A stretch of DNA of 9,228 bases, from contig JAEKLK010000227.1 of NCBI GenBank assembly GCA_019509895.1, forward strand, positions 1 to 9,228, written 5' to 3'. The notes under the pieces were generated by a model. That model worked only from the letters and a program-made list of their open reading frames with translations, searched no databases and had not been told where the DNA came from. The stretch is from Betaproteobacteria bacterium (GTDB lineage: Bacteria > Pseudomonadota > Gammaproteobacteria > Burkholderiales > SG8-39). The number at the start of each line of letters is the position of its first letter. Position 1 is the first letter of the stretch. The position numbers and the translations under genes are program-made. Shown piece after piece: positions 4,136 through 9,228 of the stretch.

Positions 4136-5419
4136 CTAGCGCACGGAGAATGGCGCGTGGTAGGGCCGGCCGAACGGCACGCCTGCGAGCACCGACTGCA
4201 CCGGCCGCAGGTACGCCTTTCCGGAACGCTTGTTGTTTCTCGTGTCGACGAACTCGACCGGCCCGGAGACGAGCTCCACCAGCGTCGCATCGCCCGGCGC
4301 GCCTACCTGCAGCGTACCCAGGCGCGGCGCCCGGTTGATGATCGCGCCCGGCACCGCGCTCGCCATGCGCACCACCTGCTCTAGCGAGAGCCCGAGCGCC
4401 ATGAACTTGCTCATCACCCAGGTGAGGTAAGGCATGCCCGGCGTGTTACCGGAGGCGACGTGAATGTCCGACGAGATGGTGTCGGGCACGAGGCCCTGCT
4501 GCATCGCCGGCTCTGCGACCGTGAAATCGAAGCTGCCGCCGCCATGGCCGACGTCGAAGAGGACGCCGCGCTTCTTCGCCGTGAGCGCCTCGGCGAGCAG
4601 CTTTCCGTCCTGCACGAGGTTGGTGAAGCGGCCGGCGTTGTTCGGCGCGCCGCTGAAGCAGTGCGTCAGGATGTCGTCCTTGCGCAGCAGGTTCAGGATC
4701 TCGCGCATGAGCTCGGGCGTTGCCACGCCGCCGACGTGGCACATGACGCGCGCGCCGCCGCCTGCGATTTCGCAGGCGCGGATCGCGCGCTTGAGCGGCT
4801 CGATGCCCGCCTGATTGATGACGTTCTCCGACATGCGTACCTTGGCGCCCAGCGCGATGTCGGCGTTCTCGGCGATGCACTTCCCGCATTCCTCGGGATG
4901 TGCGAAACCGAGGTGGAAAAGCTCGGGCTCCGGAAAGCCCGCGAGGCCGATATTGGCGATATGCACGAACGCATAGAGCCGCGTCCTCGTCTGCGCCTGA
5001 ACATAGCGGCGAAATGCGGCGAAGTTGTTGGCGCCGGCGTCGCCTGCGGAAACCATGGTCGTGGTGCCTTGATAGGGCACGAGCTCATCGGCCGGAATGC
5101 CGAGCGCCGAGCCATACGGGTAGACGTGCGAGTGCAGGTCGACGAGCCCCGGCAGCACGAGCCGTCCGCTCGCATCGAGCACGCGCAGCGCACGCGTTAC
5201 CGGGATGTCGGCTTCTAGCGCTTCAATCCGCGCGAAGCGGATGCCGATGTCGCGACGCCCGCGCAGGTTCTGGCTCGGATCGAGCACCTCGCCGCCCTTG
5301 ATGACGAGGTCGTACTTGTCGTCCGGCCCCATCGCCGCACGCACCGCAAGGCTTACGCCGCCCGCGGCGAGTGCCGCCCCCATGCCGGCCACGAAGCGCC
5401 GGCGCGACTGCTGAGTCAT
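4136..5419 (-). CDS. Tat-exported metal-dependent amidohydrolase
   Basis: The protein has 427 aa and belongs to the dihydroorotase/deacetylase-like branch of the amidohydrolase superfamily. The N-terminus carries a twin-arginine motif (SRRRFVAG, residues 5-12) followed by a hydrophobic stretch, so it is probably exported folded. Metal ligands expected for a two-metal site are visible: HSH (H96, H98), a lysine in GAKVRMSE (K193) that would be carbamylated, H228 (CHVGG), H253 (THCFSG) and D318 (SSDIH). 'KGGEVLDPSQN' near residue 41 and 'GAPGDATLVELV' near the C-terminus belong to the small beta-sandwich flanking the barrel. The substrate is probably an amide, ester or cyclic imide but cannot be named. 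GGAGGAG lies just before the ATG. It is 67 bp downstream of a Bug-type binding protein, so uptake and hydrolysis of the same compound is plausible. Confidence 0.88.
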   Translation of the reverse strand: MTQQSRRRFVAGMGAALAAGGVSLAVRAAMGPDDKYDLVIKGGEVLDPSQNLRGRRDIGIRFARIEALEADIPVTRALRVLDASGRLVLPGLVDLHSHVYPYGSALGIPADELVPYQGTTTMVSAGDAGANNFAAFRRYVQAQTRTRLYAFVHIANIGLAGFPEPELFHLGFAHPEECGKCIAENADIALGAKVRMSENVINQAGIEPLKRAIRACEIAGGGARVMCHVGGVATPELMREILNLLRKDDILTHCFSGAPNNAGRFTNLVQDGKLLAEALTAKKRGVLFDVGHGGGSFDFTVAEPAMQQGLVPDTISSDIHVASGNTPGMPYLTWVMSKFMALGLSLEQVVRMASAVPGAIINRAPRLGTLQVGAPGDATLVELVSGPVEFVDTRNNKRSGKAYLRPVQSVLAGVPFGRPYHAPFSVR

Positions 5420-5486
5420 GGTCTCCTCCTCCCGGTTGGAACGCTACGCGAGCATCGGCGCGCACCGTGCGCCCGTCAAGGCCGGC

Positions 5487-6446
5487 TCAATTCGTCGGCT
5501 GCACGCCCGCGGTCGTCAGCACGCGGTTCCAGCGCGCTATCTCGCTCTTGATATGGGCACCGAACTCCTCCGGTCCACCGCCGATGGGCAGGCTGCCGGA
5601 GGCAGCGAGGCGCGAAAGCACCGCGTCGTTCTTCAGCGCCTTTGCGGTCGCCGCATAGACCGCGTCGACGACATTGCGCGGCGTCTTCGCCGGGCCCGCC
5701 AGCCCGTACCAGCCGCTCACGGCGAAATCGGCAAGGCCGGCTTCCGCGGCGGTCGGCACATCCGGAAGGGAAGGCGCGCGCTGCTTGTCGGCGGTGGCGA
5801 GCGCCTTCAGCCTTCCGGCCTTTGCATAAGGCGTGACTATCGAGATCACCGACCACATGTAAGGCACGTGGCCCGCTACGACGTCGGCGGCCGCCGGGCC
5901 GCTTCCCTTGTACGGGATGTACTGCACCTTGGCGCCGATGCGCTGCAGGAATAGTTCAGCGGCGAGGAAGCCGGCGCTGCCCGGATCCGTGGCGTAGGAA
6001 AGCTTGCCTGCGCGCGACGCGTCCTTCACCCAGGCGATGAATTCGCCGAGCGATTTCGCCGGATTCGAGGGATGCGTCACGAGCACCGTTGGCTCGTGCG
6101 AGATCAGGGTGATCGGCGTGAAGTCGCGCTCGGTGTCGTACGGCAGCTTCGTCACGAGCGTCGGATTGGTGGCATGACTGATGTACACCATGAGCAGCGT
6201 GTAGCCGTCGGGCGCCGCCTTCGCCACGACCTCGCTGCCGACCACGCCGCCTGCGCCGCCGCGGTTCTCGATGACGATCGGCTGGCCGAGGTTGTCGGCG
6301 ATCGCCGGGACGACGCTCCTCGCCGTGATGTCGGTGCCGCCGCCGGGCGCCGCCGGCACGATGAGTCGCACCGGCCGCGCCGGATAGGATTGCGCCCCGG
6401 CGGCCGCGCTGATGAACAATGCAAGAACGGCGAGCAGTTTGCTCAC
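5487..6446 (-). CDS. Bug/TctC-type solute-binding protein (upstream of amidohydrolase)
   Basis: The mature protein fits the tripartite tricarboxylate transporter receptor (Bug) family. Visible are 'YPARPVRLIVPAAPGGGTD' after the signal peptide, 'ENRGGAGGVVGSEVVAKA' and 'YIPYKGSGPA', the usual ligand-pocket segments. These proteins bind carboxylates or other small organic molecules in the periplasm and pass them to TctAB-type permeases; no permease gene is in this window, which is common for Bug genes. The chosen start is GTG at 6446-6444, giving 319 aa with signal peptide VSKLLAVLALFISAAAGA. AGGGAGG (6459-6453) stands 6 nt before it. The longer frame reaching 6557 would run across the divergent promoter region and lacks a signal peptide at its N-terminus. 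A -10-like TACACT lies at 6470-6465, implying a very short leader. Confidence 0.9.
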   Translation of the reverse strand: MSKLLAVLALFISAAAGAQSYPARPVRLIVPAAPGGGTDITARSVVPAIADNLGQPIVIENRGGAGGVVGSEVVAKAAPDGYTLLMVYISHATNPTLVTKLPYDTERDFTPITLISHEPTVLVTHPSNPAKSLGEFIAWVKDASRAGKLSYATDPGSAGFLAAELFLQRIGAKVQYIPYKGSGPAAADVVAGHVPYMWSVISIVTPYAKAGRLKALATADKQRAPSLPDVPTAAEAGLADFAVSGWYGLAGPAKTPRNVVDAVYAATAKALKNDAVLSRLAASGSLPIGGGPEEFGAHIKSEIARWNRVLTTAGVQPTN

Positions 6447-6478
6447 GCTGCACCTCCCTGGCGAAGTGTAGCCGTCGT

Positions 6479-6488
6479 TCACGCGTGA
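6479..6488. promoter_or_regulatory. TCACGCGTGA palindrome in a divergent region
   Basis: This perfect 10-bp palindrome lies in the 99-bp gap between the divergent Bug-type gene and response-regulator gene, just upstream of the minus-strand -10-like TACACT (6470-6465). It is a plausible regulator site for the transport/amidohydrolase operon. Ten bases is short enough to occur by chance. Confidence 0.3.
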
Positions 6489-6545
6489 CAGCGTGTAACT
6501 GGAACGGTGACTGTTTTCGCCCCGCACCGGTGGCAGACTCCGCCG

Positions 6546-6971
6546 ATGCAAGCCCATAACAAGAACGCTTCAGCTCCGGGTCGCCGGCTCAGTATCCTGG
6601 TTGCGGATGACGACGTCGACACGGTCGTCACGCTCGCAGCGATACTGCGGGATGCCGGCCATGTGGTGCACACCTGTGCCGACGCCCGGATCGTGATCGA
6701 GGCGATCCAGCGCTACCAGCCGGAGGTGTGCATCCTCGACATCGTCATGCCGGGCAAGACCGGATTCAGCATCGCCCGCGAAGTCAATCGCATGAACTTT
6801 CGCAAGCGCCCGGTGCTCATCGCCATGACCGGCGTATTTACCAGGCCGAGCGACGACATCGTGGCCAAGAGCGCGGGCTTCGACCATTTCTTCCGCAAGG
6901 GCGGCGAGCCGAGCGCGCTCCTTGACCTGATCAGCGAACTCGCGGGCGGCGAGCTGCCGCCGGCCGCTTAA
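6546..6971 (+). CDS. Single-domain response regulator (CheY-like)
   Basis: With the start at 6546 the protein is 141 aa and almost all receiver domain. The acidic pocket is D21-D23 (VADDDVD), the phosphate acceptor is D65 (CILDIVMPGK), the switch Thr is T95 (AMTG) and the invariant Lys is K118 (FRKGG). A short Pro/Ala tail follows; there is no DNA-binding or enzymatic output domain. It therefore acts by protein-protein contact or as a phosphorelay intermediate. No histidine kinase gene is in the window. The frame stays open upstream to 6507, but the added residues have no receiver homology. No good ribosome binding site precedes 6546; a leaderless mRNA or a slightly different start is possible. 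Confidence 0.85.
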   Translation: MQAHNKNASAPGRRLSILVADDDVDTVVTLAAILRDAGHVVHTCADARIVIEAIQRYQPEVCILDIVMPGKTGFSIAREVNRMNFRKRPVLIAMTGVFTRPSDDIVAKSAGFDHFFRKGGEPSALLDLISELAGGELPPAA

Positions 6972-7003
6972 GGACGCGCTCGCATCAGGCTGTGGAAATG
7001 AGA

Positions 7004-7037
7004 AAGCCCGGTCGAGGGTGAATCCCTCGCCGGGCTT
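7004..7037. terminator. Strong hairpin between convergent genes
   Basis: AAGCCCGG (7004-7011) pairs with CCGGGCTT (7030-7037), and CGAGGG (7013-7018) pairs with CCCTCG (7024-7029) around a TGAAT loop, leaving one bulged T. The T-run is weak (CTTCGC on plus, CTTTCTC on minus). It lies 33 bp after the response-regulator stop and about 150 bp beyond the OmpA-family stop, so it probably serves the plus-strand gene. The AAGCCCGG core recurs in the terminators at 2040 and 2263. Confidence 0.6.
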
Positions 7038-7184
7038 CGCGGCTCTCCGTTTGTTCTTATTAGGTACTGGAGAGTTTGTCGCACACAGCTTAGCTTCGCA
7101 GTGCGATCTGCCGAAGGCGCTATTGCACAGGGCAAGCGGCTGCACCGCCGTCAAGCAGGCAAGAGCAACCGCTCGTCCTCGATT

Positions 7185-7811
7185 TCACCAATCCGCACGC
7201 TTCGCCGTGCGCGCGAGCTCGCGTGGCGCGCCCTTTACGCCGATCTGCACTCGGCGGTCGGGCGCGAGGCACGCGACGAGCGCGGCGTTGTCCTTCTTCT
7301 CCGGTCCCAGCTCCGCGCACTTGGTCACCGGCTCCTCCGCGCCGCGCGCCTCGGCGTCGAGCATCGGCAGCGTGACGCCCTTCGTCGCGAGGTAGTTGCG
7401 CACCGCTTCGAGCCGGCGCTCCGAGAGCGAGAAGTTGTATTGCCGGGCGCCGATCCGGTCGGCGTGCGCGCTGATGGAGACCCGCTCGACCTCGTCCGGC
7501 TCGAAGCGTGCAAGCAGCGTGTCGAGATCCGCACGCGCGGCGTCATCGAGCTGGTCGCCGTCGAATGCAAAGCCCACGGCGACGGAATGCCAGCTGATCG
7601 CCGGCGGCATGCGCGGCGTGTCGTCCATCGCGAGCTGCACGACCGGCGTTTCGCAAGGCTCGCTCGCCTCGCTCCAGTAGCCGGTGCGCACGCACTCGCC
7701 GAAGCCGCTCTTCAGCGGCATGCCGCTCGCGCTGACGTAGTCCGCGGCGCGGACGGTGGCGCCGCCGAGCGCGGCGGCGATCAAGGAAACCATGAGGCAC
7801 TCTTTGAGCAT
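7185..7811 (-). CDS. OmpA-family envelope protein
   Basis: The protein has 208 aa with the chosen ATG at 7811-7809. GGGAGA stands 7 nt before it, and residues 1-22 (MLKECLMVSLIAAALGGATVRA, with the N-terminal Met-Leu-Lys) form a signal peptide. A longer frame to 7928 would place extra Arg/Ala-rich residues in front and is rejected. The mature N-terminus has 'GECVRTGYWSEASEPCE', a Cys-containing block seen in OmpA-like proteins of Burkholderiales. A C-terminal OmpA-like peptidoglycan-binding domain follows (about 75-190), with 'AFDGDQLDD' and 'HADRIGARQYNFSLSERRLE'. There is no room for an eight-stranded barrel, so it is a periplasmic or lipid-anchored-like cell-wall tether, not a porin. The short insertion with two Cys late in the domain (TKCAELG...VACLAPDRRVQ) may form a disulfide. 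Confidence 0.85.
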   Translation of the reverse strand: MLKECLMVSLIAAALGGATVRAADYVSASGMPLKSGFGECVRTGYWSEASEPCETPVVQLAMDDTPRMPPAISWHSVAVGFAFDGDQLDDAARADLDTLLARFEPDEVERVSISAHADRIGARQYNFSLSERRLEAVRNYLATKGVTLPMLDAEARGAEEPVTKCAELGPEKKDNAALVACLAPDRRVQIGVKGAPRELARTAKRADW

Positions 7812-7922
7812 CGGGCTATCTCCCATCGGTGGTTGGCGAAGGGCAGATGCTCGGGCGCATCCCGGGCGCCGCGCGGTGCGCGCCGCGGCGAAACGATGAA
7901 GCATTCTGGCGAAGCACGGGCA

Positions 7923-7928
7923 GTACAC
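7923..7928 (+). promoter_or_regulatory. Possible -10 box giving a leaderless mRNA
   Basis: TACACT ends 8 nt before the ATG at 7937, and no ribosome binding site is visible between them. Transcription would start at or within one or two bases of the start codon. The -35 region is poor. The same hexamer stands ahead of the other Bug-type gene on the minus strand (6470-6465). Confidence 0.3.
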
Positions 7929-7936
7929 TCGGCACC

Positions 7937-8878
7937 ATGAAACGCCTCGCCACGCTCCTCGCCGCCGCGCTCATATCGGCGGCGGCGTTCGGGCAGTCCT
8001 ATCCCGCGAAGCCGGTGCGCTTCGTCGTTCCCTTTCCGCCGGGCAACGCCGGCGACCTGATGGCGCGCATGCTCGCCGAGAAGCTCACCGCCAGCATGAA
8101 GCAGAGCGTAATCGTCGATAACCGGCCGGGCGCCGGCGGCAACATCGGCGCCGAGCATGCCGCGAAATCGCCGGCCGATGGCTACACCGTGCTGATCGCC
8201 GCGAGCGGCATCGTCACGGCGAACGCCTTCCTCTACAAGCTGAACTTCGATCCGCAGAAGGACCTCGCCCCCGTGACGCTGATCTACAGCGGCGCGCCGC
8301 TCCTCGTCGTCAGCCCGAACGTGCAGGCGAAGTCACTGCAGGAACTGATCGACTACGCGAAGCGCAATCCCGGCAAGCTCACCTACGCCTCGTACGGCTC
8401 GGGCCACATCTCCCACATCATCGGCGAGATGTTCAAGCAGGCGGCCGGCGTCGACATCCTGCACGTGCCCTATAAAAGCTCGCCCCTGCCCGACGTCATG
8501 TCCGGCCAGGTCGACATGCTGTTCGAGTCGCCGCTGCTGGTGGCGAAGAACACCGGCAAGCTGCGCCCGCTCGGCGTTGTGAGCGCGAAGCGCAATCCGA
8601 AAATGCCCGACGTGCCGGCTATCGCCGAGGTGGTGCCGGGATTCGAAGTGACCGGCTGGCTCGGCGCCTTCGTGCCCACCGGCACGCCGCCGGAGATCGT
8701 CACGCGCCTGAACCGCGAGATGGTGAGCGCGATCAAGGCGCCCGAATTTCTCAAGCGGCTCGACGAGCTGATGCTCGACCCGGGCGGTGACACGCCCGAG
8801 GAGTTCGCCGCGTATGTGCGCAGCAACTACGAGCGCGTCGGGCGCGTGATCCGCAGCGCCAACATCCGAGCGGACTGA
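7937..8878 (+). CDS. Bug/TctC-type solute-binding protein (upstream of FAH gene)
   Basis: The protein has 313 aa with a clear signal peptide (MKRLATLLAAALISAAAFG, then QSYPAKPVR). Family segments are visible: 'FVVPFPPGNAGDLMARMLAE', 'DNRPGAGGNIGAEHAAKSP', 'VPYKSSPLPDVMSGQVDMLF' and 'GWLGAFVPTGTPPE'. The usual PGGxxD segment reads PGNAGD here. Role: periplasmic capture of a small organic acid or related compound for a TctAB-like permease, not encoded nearby. The start at 7937 is set by the signal peptide; the frame extends to 7829, but the added residues are not signal-like. It is followed after 1 nt by a fumarylacetoacetate-hydrolase-family gene, which suggests an uptake-plus-cleavage operon. 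Confidence 0.9.
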   Translation: MKRLATLLAAALISAAAFGQSYPAKPVRFVVPFPPGNAGDLMARMLAEKLTASMKQSVIVDNRPGAGGNIGAEHAAKSPADGYTVLIAASGIVTANAFLYKLNFDPQKDLAPVTLIYSGAPLLVVSPNVQAKSLQELIDYAKRNPGKLTYASYGSGHISHIIGEMFKQAAGVDILHVPYKSSPLPDVMSGQVDMLFESPLLVAKNTGKLRPLGVVSAKRNPKMPDVPAIAEVVPGFEVTGWLGAFVPTGTPPEIVTRLNREMVSAIKAPEFLKRLDELMLDPGGDTPEEFAAYVRSNYERVGRVIRSANIRAD

Positions 8879-8879
8879 C

Positions 8880-9228
8880 ATGAAGTGGTGTCGCCTCGAG
8901 CACGCCGGACGCGCCGCCTTCGGCATCGTCGACGGCGGCGAGATCGCGCTCGTCGACGCGCCACCCTATGAGCAGCACCGCCGCACGGGCGAACGGGTGC
9001 CGCTGGCGCGGGCGAAGCTCCTGCCGCCGGTGATGCCCTTCAACTTCTACGCTGCCGGCATCAACTTCCGCGACCACATCGAATGGGCGAACCAGCGGCT
9101 GGGCATGACGCTGAAGCCGCCGGCCCAGGCCGATATCGGCTATCGCTCGCCGAACGCGCTGGTCGGCAGCGGCGCCGACGTCGTCATCCCGAAGGACGCG
9201 CCCGGGCCGGTGCACTTCGAGGGCGAAC
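8880..9228 (+). CDS. Fumarylacetoacetate hydrolase family protein, partial
   Basis: ATG at 8880 lies 1 nt after the stop of the binding-protein gene. The frame is open to the right edge (116 complete codons). The first 50 residues are a short N-terminal domain (RLEHAGRAAFGIVDGGEIAL). 'FYAAGINFRDHIEWANQRLG' (56-75) and 'VVIPKDAPGPVHFEGE' at the edge are hallmarks of the FAH fold; the E-x-E at the very end should be the first metal ligands. Family members cleave or hydrate C-C or acyl bonds in catabolism of aromatic or keto acids (for example acylpyruvate hydrolase, 2-oxohepta-3-ene-dioate isomerase). The substrate cannot be set from this part. The tight spacing predicts translational coupling with the binding protein. 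Confidence 0.88.
   Translation, partial: MKWCRLEHAGRAAFGIVDGGEIALVDAPPYEQHRRTGERVPLARAKLLPPVMPFNFYAAGINFRDHIEWANQRLGMTLKPPAQADIGYRSPNALVGSGADVVIPKDAPGPVHFEGE

Noticed and set aside
4460..5218. Plus-strand 252-codon frame inside the amidohydrolase gene
   Set aside because: It is antisense to a gene with all metal-ligand motifs in order, and is a shadow frame.
7038..7184. Gap between the response-regulator hairpin and the OmpA-family stop
   Set aside because: I looked for a small gene, promoter or further hairpin and found nothing convincing.
7829..7936. Upstream extension of the second Bug-type protein
   Set aside because: The added residues are not signal-like; the signal peptide begins exactly at the ATG at 7937.

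Overview
The window is GC-rich chromosomal DNA that looks betaproteobacterial, most likely Burkholderiales or a near relative. The main evidence is two separate Bug/TctC-type periplasmic binding proteins, a family greatly expanded in that order, plus an OmpA-like protein with the GxCxRTGYW signature common there. No transposase, integrase or CRISPR array is visible.

Layout, left to right. (1) Positions 1-1753, minus strand: a membrane-anchored SPFH/prohibitin-type protein and, overlapping its stop by 4 bp, an exported SH3-like protein that runs off the left edge. (2) Positions 1754-2809: about 1 kb without any ordinary protein gene but dense in signals. It holds a perfect 12-bp inverted repeat lying between two divergent promoter-like sequences. 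A near-consensus sigma-70 promoter follows, then two tandem short-ORF units that each end in a strong intrinsic terminator with almost the same core. After these come a leucine-type tRNA gene (anticodon CAA) with an unexpectedly short variable loop, a roughly 106-bp multi-hairpin element, and a degenerate Met-type tRNA (anticodon CAT). (3) Positions 2810-4111, plus strand: a stand-alone LuxR-type helix-turn-helix protein of 81 aa, then an AAA ATPase with an unrecognised N-terminal half. (4) Positions 4136-6446, minus strand: a Tat-exported amidohydrolase downstream of a Bug-type solute-binding protein, apparently one operon. (5) Positions 6546-6971, plus strand: a single-domain response regulator. 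(6) Positions 7185-7811, minus strand: an OmpA-family envelope protein. (7) Positions 7937-9228, plus strand: a second Bug-type binding protein followed after 1 nt by a fumarylacetoacetate-hydrolase-family gene that runs off the right edge.

Functionally, most of the window is ordinary: two catabolic or uptake pairs (binding protein plus hydrolase), envelope proteins and a signalling domain. The unusual part is 1870-2809 with the HTH/AAA pair after it. There a compact RNA-rich locus carries two non-standard tRNA genes, two terminator-capped micro-ORF units and a large hairpin element, directly ahead of a regulator/ATPase pair of unknown role. Whether the RNA locus and the protein pair act together is not shown by the sequence.
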